Assembly: GCA_937944035.1 (NCBI GenBank)
Contig: CALDZQ010000082.1
Location: forward strand, 1 to 13,480
From: an uncultured Neomegalonema sp.
GTDB lineage: Bacteria > Pseudomonadota > Alphaproteobacteria > Rhodobacterales > Rhodobacteraceae
Length of the DNA: 13,480 nucleotides
Direction of reading: 5' to 3'
The position numbers were made by a program, and so were the translations under genes. This document shows, piece by piece, positions 5,423-11,937 of the stretch; position 1 is the stretch's first letter; each line of letters begins with the position of its first letter. The notes under the pieces were generated by a model. The model was given only the letters and a program-made list of their open reading frames with translations. It had not been told where the DNA came from and made no database searches.

Positions 5423-6759
5423 CCTTCGACTTCCTCTTCTTTTTTCTTCAACCAGCCCGTGACAGAGCGTTCGGGTACAAAGACTTTGCGGGCCGCGTTC
5501 ATCACGTCCTCGACGGTCACGCTTTCCAGAATTTCCTGCCAATCTTCCAGCCGCTCAAGCGAGAGGCCGATGGTCAGGGCCGCGCCGTAGCTTTGCGCCA
5601 TCGAGGTTTGGCTGTCGTAGCTGAAGACTTCGCTGGCGATGGCCTTTTTCTTGGCACGGGCCAGCTCTTCCTCAGTGATGCCGTTTTCGAGCAGATCGGC
5701 GATCATCCAGTCAATCGCGCCTTCCAACTCGGTCAGCGTTGTCTCGCCCTTGGGCGCGCCGTAGAAGCCGAACTCGCCGGAATCGCGGGACATGCCGGAG
5801 TAATACGCCCCGGCATAGATCGCCAGATCGGTCTCAATCGTCAGCATTTTGGGCAGGCGGCGGGTTGTGCCGCCGGACAGGATGTCGGCCAGCAGGCTCA
5901 GCGCCTCGGCCTCATTGCCCTCGCCGGTCACGTAGGACGGGGCGAGATAGGTGCGGGAGAAACTGTCCTGCGACACGCGGGCATCGCTCATCACGAGGCG
6001 GCGGGCGGCGATATGCGGGGGTTCTTGCCCGCGCACAGCCAGCTCCAGATCGACCGAGGCAATCGGGCCGTAATGCTCTTCAGCCAGCGCCTGCACTTCT
6101 TCAGGGGTCACATCACCCGCGACGACCAGCGTGGCATTGTTGGGCGCATAGAATCGTTCGTAGAATTCCAGCGCATCTTTGCGGTTCAGCTTCGCAAGCT
6201 CGGAACGCCAGCCGATGACCGGATCGCCATAGGCATGATTGAGATAAAGCGCGGCGGAATATTGTTCGCGGAACTTCGCGCTCGGGCTGCTGTCGGTGCG
6301 CGAATTGCGCTCCTCAAGCACCACATCACGCTCGGAGACGACCTCATCCTCGGCGATCACCAGATTGCGCATCCGGTCCGCTTCCATCTCCATCACCAGA
6401 CCGAGACGGTCCTTGGCGATGCGCTGGAAATAGGCGGTGTAATCGCGTGAGGTGAAGGCGTTGTCCTGCCCGCCATTCTGCGCAACGGTCTTTGAAAACT
6501 CGCCGCTGGCGATTTTCTCGGTTCCCTTGAACATCAGGTGCTCAAGGAAATGCGCGATCCCGGTTTTGCCCGCAGGCTCGTCGGCGCTGCCGACTTTATA
6601 CCAGACCATATGGGTGACGACGGGGGCGCGGTGATCTTCGATCACAACGGCACGCATCCCGTTATCGAGGGTAAAATCGCTGATCTTTGGTTCAGCGGAA
6701 GCGGGAAGAATGCCGGCAATAATACCGGCGACCGCCCAGCGAATCGTCCTGAATCTCAT
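5419..6759 (-). CDS. M16 family zinc metallopeptidase, active subunit, periplasmic
   Basis: A 446-residue zinc peptidase of the pitrilysin/processing-peptidase family that should cut peptides in the periplasm; its substrate is unknown. The signal peptide is MRFRTIRWAVAGIIAGILPA with cleavage near ASA-EP (22/23). The inverted zinc motif is H70-F-L-E73-H74 in AHFLEHLMFKGT, and the third ligand is E150 in VVLEERNSR, exactly 76 residues beyond H74 as expected for the family. The C-terminal half carries the ILSGGTTRRL and YYSGMSRDSGEF regions. The ATG at 6759 is chosen over a longer frame start at 6840 because it begins the signal peptide and has GCAGGG upstream. The gene lies 141 bases after the lipoprotein gene; the gap holds a 6-bp hairpin (6787-6805) and no clear promoter. 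Confidence 0.95.
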   Translation of the reverse strand: MRFRTIRWAVAGIIAGILPASAEPKISDFTLDNGMRAVVIEDHRAPVVTHMVWYKVGSADEPAGKTGIAHFLEHLMFKGTEKIASGEFSKTVAQNGGQDNAFTSRDYTAYFQRIAKDRLGLVMEMEADRMRNLVIAEDEVVSERDVVLEERNSRTDSSPSAKFREQYSAALYLNHAYGDPVIGWRSELAKLNRKDALEFYERFYAPNNATLVVAGDVTPEEVQALAEEHYGPIASVDLELAVRGQEPPHIAARRLVMSDARVSQDSFSRTYLAPSYVTGEGNEAEALSLLADILSGGTTRRLPKMLTIETDLAIYAGAYYSGMSRDSGEFGFYGAPKGETTLTELEGAIDWMIADLLENGITEEELARAKKKAIASEVFSYDSQTSMAQSYGAALTIGLSLERLEDWQEILESVTVEDVMNAARKVFVPERSVTGWLKKKEEEVEG

Positions 6760-6786
6760 CAAGTCACGCCCTGCTCTACGATTGAT

Positions 6787-6805
6787 GGACACCTTATGAG
6801 TGTCC
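6787..6805. other. Small hairpin in the leader of the M16 gene pair
   Basis: GGACAC (6787-6792) and GTGTCC (6800-6805) form a perfect 6-bp stem with a 7-base loop, 27 bases before the M16 start codon on the minus strand. There is no U-run after it. It might be an operator or a processing site, or chance. Confidence 0.25.
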
Positions 6806-6900
6806 GTTACGAAGACTTTATTTGGGGAGTTTACCCACAATTTCCAGCCTTACGAGGTACATCGTTAAGGACGTGCTAATGAGTGTTAATCAACTTTTCG

Positions 6901-7680
6901 CTACTCCGGAATGTAGATCAGCTCTGATTGCTCCGGTGCGATGACGCCGAATGTGGGCGTTTGCGGTGCGGCGGGAGTGGCCGGAACCGCAGAAATCGGG
7001 GCATCATAAACAGGGGCGGGCGCGTAGACCGGCTGTGGCGTAGCGATTGTCGCGATTGTCTGGGCGGGCGCGGCGGGCAGCGGTGCGGGCCGGGCTGAAG
7101 TCACCCCTGCGTCAAGCAGACGCTGGCGTTCGAGTTCGGGATCGAGGACGCCCCGCGCCGTCTCGCCCCGCGCGGCCCGCAATGACGGGAAAACCCGGTC
7201 GAGCAGATAGAGGCTTTGATTCGCGTCATAGTCGGCTTGCTCGGCGGCGACGATGCTGCGGATATTGGCCGGCGCGATGCCCGCTGATGACAGCAGGGCG
7301 GTCTCGGTTACGGATGGCGTCACCGCCGTGGCGGCCACCGGGGCGGCGCTGCCCAGCAATGCGGTCTGCGCGTCGCGCACCGGATTGGGATCGCGTGAGC
7401 TGAGCTTGCCCGGTTCGGGCACGGGCAGCGCATCGAATGTGCCGGGCATTTCCAAGGGGCGCTTCGTGACGATGCTGAATTCGTCCGGCGCCGTCCGCAA
7501 ATCTCCGATCAGGTCGGAGATCTGAAAGCGGTCGGTCGGCGTGGCGGCATCTTTCGCCTCGCGCTGTGCGGCGTTCAGGCCATCCATGATGCAGCCGGAA
7601 AGCGTGGTTGTTGCGAGTAGAGCCATCGCTACCGAGCGGGCATTCCGCGAGAATGTCTGTGTCATTTTTTCGCGTCCCAT
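6901..7680 (-). CDS. DUF3035-like lipoprotein
   Basis: A 259-residue prolipoprotein. The N-terminal Lys/Arg region and hydrophobic core are followed by the lipobox LSGC, giving a lipid-modified C30; the next residue is Ile, which does not signal inner-membrane retention by the E. coli rule. The block TAPDEFSIVTKRPLEMPGTF (about 63-82) matches my memory of the DUF3035 family of alphaproteobacteria, usually met next to lspA. The rest is low-complexity Ala/Pro/Thr, with a C-terminal tail rich in proline such as PVYAPAPVYDAPISAVPATP. The start at 7680 is preferred because GAGGAG lies 8 bases before it; a second in-frame ATG at 7665 has no such site. Its start is 12 bases after the lspA stop, so the two are almost certainly cotranscribed. 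Function unknown. Confidence 0.88.
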   Translation of the reverse strand: MGREKMTQTFSRNARSVAMALLATTTLSGCIMDGLNAAQREAKDAATPTDRFQISDLIGDLRTAPDEFSIVTKRPLEMPGTFDALPVPEPGKLSSRDPNPVRDAQTALLGSAAPVAATAVTPSVTETALLSSAGIAPANIRSIVAAEQADYDANQSLYLLDRVFPSLRAARGETARGVLDPELERQRLLDAGVTSARPAPLPAAPAQTIATIATPQPVYAPAPVYDAPISAVPATPAAPQTPTFGVIAPEQSELIYIPE

Positions 7681-7692
7681 GCGTTTTTCTCC

Positions 7693-8187
7693 TCAAGCAC
7701 TTTTTTGCTCTTCCGTTGGCAGGAAAAGCAGGATGAAGACACCCATAAATATCGTTATGTCGGCTATGTTAAACGCGAATGGATTGTTGATGCCACAACA
7801 AGTTACGTTCAGGAAGTCAGCAACCGCCCCGTACATCATACGATCGTAGGCATTGCCCAGCGCTCCGCCGACGACCAGCCCCAAAGCCGCCGAAAAGACA
7901 AAGGCGCGCGGGTGGCGGGCGGCCCAGACCATCAAGGCGATGCTGACCGCCACGGCCAAACCGCTCAGAAACAGCTTCAGTCCCGGCCCATCAGAGGCGA
8001 GCAGGCCGAAATTGATACCGTAATTCCAGGAGAATGTGTATTTTAGAATGCCGGGAATGAATTCGATCACGTCGCCGGGCTTCATTTGCAGGGTTTCAAG
8101 AACGTGGATTTTTGACACGCGGTCAATCAACCAGGAAATGGCGGCGACGATTGTCGCCACACTCAGATTAGAAGCTGAAATCGCCAT
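7693..8187 (-). CDS. lspA: Lipoprotein signal peptidase (signal peptidase II)
   Basis: Inner-membrane aspartic peptidase that removes the signal peptide of prolipoproteins after lipid attachment. The 164-residue product has the usual length and four hydrophobic helices at about 8-24, 70-88, 95-111 and 138-158. Signature residues are N55 and N59 in WNYGINFG, the block GGALGNAYDR at 107-116, and the catalytic pair D124 in AVADFLNV and D143 in FNIADITI. D22 lies in the first-helix motif IDRVSK. The ATG at 8187 is preferred over a TTG at 8199, which has no ribosome-binding site; the ATG has a weak GGCGG upstream. ileS, a frequent upstream neighbour of lspA, is absent here. The lipoprotein gene directly downstream gives the enzyme a substrate in its own operon. 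Confidence 0.96.
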   Translation of the reverse strand: MAISASNLSVATIVAAISWLIDRVSKIHVLETLQMKPGDVIEFIPGILKYTFSWNYGINFGLLASDGPGLKLFLSGLAVAVSIALMVWAARHPRAFVFSAALGLVVGGALGNAYDRMMYGAVADFLNVTCCGINNPFAFNIADITIFMGVFILLFLPTEEQKSA

Positions 8188-8270
8188 AAAGACCGCCAAA
8201 CACTATCGCAGATCGGCAATCTTTAGAGTGGTTTTCCGCTCAGAGAAACCGCTTTCGGATATTTCCCGGT

Positions 8271-8615
8271 TTATTGCTCGTTGACCTGCTTCAACAATTT
8301 CGTGCCGGCCGCCTCGTGAGAGGGGGAGATGACACAGCGCTTGTAATGCACCCGCGATAGATTGTTTTCGTAGATGAACAGCGGCTGATCCGCATCATTA
8401 TGCGGCTGTGGCGCGTTCTCGCGATAGCGGGTCGCATCAATCTGACGCAGCTTTTCTTCCATCTGCAGGCAGTTCATGGTTTCAATCTTGGTCAGTGGCA
8501 CGGTTGTGCCGGATTGGGTTGTGAATTCCGTCGCCAGAACGGGAAATGCGGCCAAACCCGCGACGCTTAGCGCCGCGAAACCCAGTGCAATAAAATGGCG
8601 TTGCAATAAAAGCAT
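8271..8615 (-). CDS. Small secreted protein with two cysteines, unknown function
   Basis: A 114-residue protein that I do not recognise. A signal peptide spans about 1-28, with a hydrophobic run FIALGFAALSVAGLAAFPVL and a likely cut after VLA. The mature part is about 86 residues, polar, with two Cys, C49 in MNCLQ and C94 in YKRCVIS, that could form a disulphide in the periplasm. The segment ETMNCLQMEEKLRQIDATRY is probably helical. The ATG at 8615 is chosen; a longer reading from a TTG at 8648 lacks a ribosome-binding site and would put charged residues before the signal peptide. It lies 83 bases upstream of lspA on the same strand and may lead that operon or stand alone. Confidence 0.72.
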   Translation of the reverse strand: MLLLQRHFIALGFAALSVAGLAAFPVLATEFTTQSGTTVPLTKIETMNCLQMEEKLRQIDATRYRENAPQPHNDADQPLFIYENNLSRVHYKRCVISPSHEAAGTKLLKQVNEQ

Positions 8616-8725
8616 GTCCCTGAAGACCTTTCCCGATGATCGAGCCAAATCGCTATCCCCCGATGCGAAAGCAAGTTCTTGTCACGGCCGCGCGGCAAAA
8701 ATTAGGCGCGTTTGAACACTGTAAC

Positions 8726-8753
8726 ATCATACACACAAAAAAGAGTTTCCCAA
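8726..8753 (-). promoter_or_regulatory. Candidate promoter for the small secreted protein gene
   Basis: On the minus strand TTGGGA (complement of 8748-8753) and TATGAT (complement of 8726-8731) are separated by 16 bases. The -10 is close to consensus; the -35 is moderate and abuts the start codon of the divergent HD gene. The predicted leader to the ATG at 8615 would be about 100 bases. The match was found by eye only. Confidence 0.28.
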
Positions 8754-9386
8754 ATGCAACGTTCCGATATTGCACAATCCCCCGATAAGGCCGCGCCAAG
8801 GGCTTGGCAGCGTATGCTGAGCGGGCGCAGGCTTAATCTGTTGGACCCGTCGCCGCTGGATATTGAGATTGAAGATATTGCCCACGGCCTGTCAAGAGTG
8901 CCGCGCTGGAACGGCCAAACCAGCGGCGACTGGGCGTTCAGTGTGGCGCAGCACTCGCTGCTGGTCGAGCGGATCGTCGGGCTGACCGCCCCCGACCTTG
9001 CCCCGCGATGGCGGCTCGCCGCGCTGCTGCATGATGGGCCGGAGTTTGTGATCGGAGATCTTATCAGCCCGTTCAAGGCGGTGATCGGCGGGGATTATAA
9101 AACTTTAGAGCATCGCCTGCTTGCCGCGATTCACTTACATTGTGGCATTCCTGCCGACGTTCCAAAGACGGCGGCGGCGACGATCAAGAAAGCCGATGTC
9201 GCCGCCGCGTGGTATGAAGCGACTCAGCTTGCCGGATTTGCCGAAGAGGACGCGGTGAAATTCTTCCAGCGCCCGCGCTTTCGCAAAATTGCGGAGATCA
9301 CGCTAACCCCGCAACCGCCGCATGAGGCCAAGGCCGCGTTCCTGAACCGCTATCACGCCTTATGCCATGCGAGCGGGTTGGGGTAA
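8754..9386 (+). CDS. HD-domain phosphohydrolase (YfbR-like)
   Basis: A 210-residue cytoplasmic protein with an HD metal site, probably hydrolysing a phosphate ester such as a nucleotide; the exact substrate cannot be read from the sequence. Metal ligands are H67 in SVAQHSLLV, H93-D94 in ALLHDGPEF and D148 in KKADVAAAWYE, with E97 and D102 in the HDGPEFVIGDLISPFK block that is typical of the YfbR-type branch. An N-terminal segment, WQRMLSGRRLNLLDPSPLDI, is common in the alphaproteobacterial members as I recall them. The ATG at 8754 has AAGAG about 9 bases upstream; a TTG at 8712 in the same frame is less likely because the family segment starts after the ATG. The gene is divergent from the small secreted protein gene. 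The next gene follows after 76 bases. Confidence 0.9.
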   Translation: MQRSDIAQSPDKAAPRAWQRMLSGRRLNLLDPSPLDIEIEDIAHGLSRVPRWNGQTSGDWAFSVAQHSLLVERIVGLTAPDLAPRWRLAALLHDGPEFVIGDLISPFKAVIGGDYKTLEHRLLAAIHLHCGIPADVPKTAAATIKKADVAAAWYEATQLAGFAEEDAVKFFQRPRFRKIAEITLTPQPPHEAKAAFLNRYHALCHASGLG

Positions 9387-9462
9387 GGCGGGGGATTAAG
9401 CCGATCTTGACCAAGCATGGGGCATAAATCCGCCAAGTGATCCTGACAGGTGGGAACGATCC

Positions 9463-10737
9463 ATGCGCGTGCTTCATATCCTTGACCATTCCGCCCCTTT
9501 GCAAAGCGGCTATGTCTCGCGCACGCTGTGCATCTTGCGGGCGCAGCGGGAATTGGGGATCGAGCCTTACGCGCTGACTTCGCCCCGTCACGGGGCCGAG
9601 GCGGGGCCGCCCGCAAAGCCGATTGAAGAAGAAGCGGACTTTCAGTTCCACCGCACGCCTGCCCCCGCCCGTTCGCTGCCGGGACTGGGGTTTGTGGCCG
9701 AGATGAAGGCGACCGAGGCGCGTATCCACGAGGCGATCGCTGATCTAAAGCCCGCCCTGATCCACGCGCATTCGCCCGTGCTGAACGGCCTGCCCGCACT
9801 GAAAGCGGCCCGCGCGCATGGCTTGCCTTGCGTCTATGAAATCCGCGCGTTTTGGGAGGATGCCGCCGTTGACCGGGGTACGACGACCGAAGGCTCGGCC
9901 CGCTATCGCCTGACCCGCGCGATGGAGACCCGTGCGGTAAAGCGCGCCGATCATGTGTTCACGATCTGCAACGGTCTGCGTCAGGATTTGGCGGCGCGGG
10001 GTATTGCGCCGGCGAAACTCGATCTCGCGCCGAATGCCATCGAGCCGTCCCGCCTGCCCCCTGTCACCGAGCGCGATGATGCGCTGGGGGCGGAGCTGGG
10101 GCTTGGGGATGGGCCTGTGCTCGGTTTTCTGGGATCATTTTACCATTACGAGGGGCTGCATCTGCTGATCGAAGCCTTCCCCGCCATCCGGGCAAAGCAT
10201 CCCGGTGCAAAGCTGCTGTTCGTGGGCGGCGGGCCGGAGGATGAGGCGCTGCGCGCGGCGGCGGCTCCTTTAGGAGATGCGGCGATCTTCACGGGCCGGG
10301 TAACGCCGGACCAAGTGCGGCGCTACTATTCTGTGATCGATCTGCTGGTTTATCCGCGCCTGAAAATGCGCCTGACCGATCTCGTCACCCCGCTGAAGCC
10401 GCTGGAGGCGATGTCGCTGACCCGCCGCTTTATCGCATCCGATGTGGGCGGGCATCAGGAACTGGTCGAGGACGGCGTGACCGGACGGCTTTTCACCGCG
10501 AACAGCGCCGATGCCTTGGCCAAGAGCGCGTTCGGGGCGCTCGATCCGGCAAATGACATCGCCACCGCACAAATGAAACTGGCAGGCCGGGCCTTTGTGG
10601 AGGCCGAGCGCAACTGGAACGCCGTCGCCCGCCGCTATCTGCCGGTTTACGAGCGGCTGACGGGGGGTAAGATTTCGTCAACCGCTGTTGCGATGGGCGG
10701 TAAAACAACCGCTTACAGCGTTGTGCGTAATTCTTGA
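9463..10737 (+). CDS. GT4 glycosyltransferase of the exosortase A (XrtA)-associated type
   Basis: A 424-residue GT-B fold transferase that adds a sugar from a nucleotide-sugar donor, probably at the cytoplasmic face during exopolysaccharide assembly. The N-terminal lobe begins MRVLHILDHSAPLQSGYVSR and has HAHSPVLNGLPAL at 101-113 and YEIRAFWEDAAVDRGTT from 125. The C-terminal lobe has FLGSFYHYEGLHLL at 222-235, VGGGPEDE at 254-261, and DLVTPLKPLEAM at 306-317, where D306 replaces the Glu more usual in the first position of the donor-binding motif. This set matches closely what I remember of the TIGR04063 'PEP-CTERM/XrtA system' transferases. The ATG at 9463 has AGGTGGG upstream. The last 25 or so residues (from about 400) are Ser/Thr/Ala rich and not part of the fold. 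No exosortase or PEP-CTERM gene is in view. Confidence 0.92.
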   Translation: MRVLHILDHSAPLQSGYVSRTLCILRAQRELGIEPYALTSPRHGAEAGPPAKPIEEEADFQFHRTPAPARSLPGLGFVAEMKATEARIHEAIADLKPALIHAHSPVLNGLPALKAARAHGLPCVYEIRAFWEDAAVDRGTTTEGSARYRLTRAMETRAVKRADHVFTICNGLRQDLAARGIAPAKLDLAPNAIEPSRLPPVTERDDALGAELGLGDGPVLGFLGSFYHYEGLHLLIEAFPAIRAKHPGAKLLFVGGGPEDEALRAAAAPLGDAAIFTGRVTPDQVRRYYSVIDLLVYPRLKMRLTDLVTPLKPLEAMSLTRRFIASDVGGHQELVEDGVTGRLFTANSADALAKSAFGALDPANDIATAQMKLAGRAFVEAERNWNAVARRYLPVYERLTGGKISSTAVAMGGKTTAYSVVRNS

Positions 10738-10770
10738 GTCACGCAGAACGCCGCCGTCTTTTGTTTGGCC

Positions 10771-10814
10771 GCGATTTCCGAGTCGCAAGGTGTCTCCGCC
10801 TTGCCCGAAATCGC
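10771..10814. other. Nested hairpin between the glycosyltransferase and the 105-bp repeat
   Basis: GCGATTTC (10771-10778) pairs with GAAATCGC (10807-10814), and inside it GCAAGG (10785-10790) pairs with CCTTGC (10799-10804). It is followed by the 12-base palindrome CGCTCTAGAGCG at 10812-10823, which enters the repeat. It lies 34 bases after the glycosyltransferase stop. No U-run follows on either strand, so it is not a canonical terminator. Confidence 0.5.
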
Positions 10815-10816
10815 TC

Positions 10817-10921
10817 TAGAGCGTTAGCAAGGGCAATGGGTTCATTGCCCGACTCGGAAAACGCGCCAAAACAAGAAGTTAGACTATCCGGAATGATCCT
10901 TATATCGTTCAGGATGGTCTA
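10817..10921. repeat. 105-bp interspersed repeat, copy 2
   Basis: Same orientation as copy 1, without gaps, with five differences, all in the first 38 bases. Here the first hairpin is perfect: GGGCAATG (10831-10838) and CATTGCCC (10843-10850). The large terminal hairpin (10880-10921) gains two extra outer pairs from flanking bases (GTTAGAC with GTCTAAC). The end of the copy, CTA on the plus strand at 10919-10921, is the TAG stop codon of the minus-strand CPBP gene. In that transcript the hairpin is followed by a U-rich stretch (CTTCTTGTTTT), so it may terminate transcription. Confidence 0.9.
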
Positions 10922-11830
10922 ACCCGTCCGATACGGCCTGTAAAATTTCCATATCAGCCAGGTCGCGATAACGGTCGTGGTCATATCGAAGTAAAACATC
11001 CGCTGGATTGCGCCTTCCGGGAACAACCAAAGCTCGAAACCCATATTCACGCCCTGCGCGCCGATTAAGGTCATCGCAAACCAGTTATTGACCACATGCA
11101 CGCCCATCGCCGCAGCCAGACTTCCGGTCTTCCAGACCAATAAAGCGGCGATCAGGCCGAAGGTGAAGATGTGGAAAATCATCATCGCCAAATCAAGCGG
11201 CGGGATCGAAGGATCGTAATGCAGGACGGCGAATATCAGCGACGGGACGAGACCCCATATCAGCGGATTGCGCGACCAGACCGCGAATTGTTGCAGCAAA
11301 TAGCCGCGAAATATAAGCTCTTCGGCGGTGGCTTGAAAAAAGATCAGTACGAGGACCGGAACAATCCACAGCAACCACAGAGGCAACGCCACATCTGTGC
11401 GTTCGGGCGCGCCGATCACGATGATGTAGGCGACCAGCGTCATCGCCTGAAAGGCCATTATGATAGCTGCACCATGCAAAAAGTGCCGCCACCGGAAACA
11501 GCCGGAGGCCGCAAATAACGTGCGGAAGCGGCGCAGGTGGATTACGCGGACCGCGACGATCAGCGCTATCCAGAAGCTGAGAAATGTCATTAACAGCAGG
11601 ATTAAAGCGGGCGGCGAAAGATTGCCGCGCGGCTCTCCCAGCTCCGCGATCTGATCCGGCCCGATCCCCAATGGGAGAAGCGCGCCGTCCCGGATGATCG
11701 TCACGCTGCCAAGGCTGATGCCAAGATAGAGCGCGGTGAACAACACGATTGCGAGCAGCACACGCCACCAATCCGAGCGGTGGGCTGCGGCTTGGGCGAT
11801 AAGGGCGTCGAAGGCGGGATTTGAAGGCAT
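10919..11830 (-). CDS. CPBP-family intramembrane glutamic endopeptidase
   Basis: A 303-residue membrane protease of the CPBP (Rce1/CAAX-like, ABI) family; the substrate is unknown. The catalytic motifs are all present: E170-E171-x3-R175 in AEELIFRGYLL, F200-x3-H204 in FAVLHYDP, and H245-x3-N249 in GVHVVNNWF. Hydrophobic segments lie at about 24-45, 75-97, 118-139, 152-167, 190-204, 214-233, 238-256 and 280-297. The ATG at 11830 is chosen because a longer open frame back to 12052 runs through the neighbouring permease end; the ribosome-binding site is weak. The stop codon TAG is the terminal triplet of the 105-bp repeat. The permease gene lies 107 bases upstream on the same strand, and cotranscription is possible. 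No bacteriocin gene is seen nearby to suggest an immunity role. Confidence 0.92.
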   Translation of the reverse strand: MPSNPAFDALIAQAAAHRSDWWRVLLAIVLFTALYLGISLGSVTIIRDGALLPLGIGPDQIAELGEPRGNLSPPALILLLMTFLSFWIALIVAVRVIHLRRFRTLFAASGCFRWRHFLHGAAIIMAFQAMTLVAYIIVIGAPERTDVALPLWLLWIVPVLVLIFFQATAEELIFRGYLLQQFAVWSRNPLIWGLVPSLIFAVLHYDPSIPPLDLAMMIFHIFTFGLIAALLVWKTGSLAAAMGVHVVNNWFAMTLIGAQGVNMGFELWLFPEGAIQRMFYFDMTTTVIATWLIWKFYRPYRTG

Positions 11831-11937
11831 AAAAATCCGATAAGTTGAGCGCTTGTGTTTTCTTACTCCTGTAGGCGCAGTGCCGTGAAGCGTTTCTTTG
11901 CCCTGATGGGTAAAAAAATCTTGCTCAGCCCGAACGC

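Noticed and set aside
4412..6450. Long plus-strand open frames opposite the M16 genes (392 and 285 codons).
   Set aside because: They are antisense shadows of high-GC coding sequence; the minus strand carries clear signal peptides, zinc motif and coupled start/stop.
10734..10922. Short plus-strand open frame of 62 codons after the glycosyltransferase.
   Set aside because: It runs across the nested hairpin and the 105-bp repeat, has no ribosome-binding site of note, and resembles no protein family. Repeat DNA explains it.
10919..11830. CPBP protease as a bacteriocin immunity or defence gene.
   Set aside because: No bacteriocin, leader peptide or defence gene lies nearby, and CPBP proteins have many roles.
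11831..11937. Terminator between the permease and the CPBP gene, suggested by seven T residues on the minus strand.
   Set aside because: I find no adequate stem directly before the T-run; at best a weak signal.
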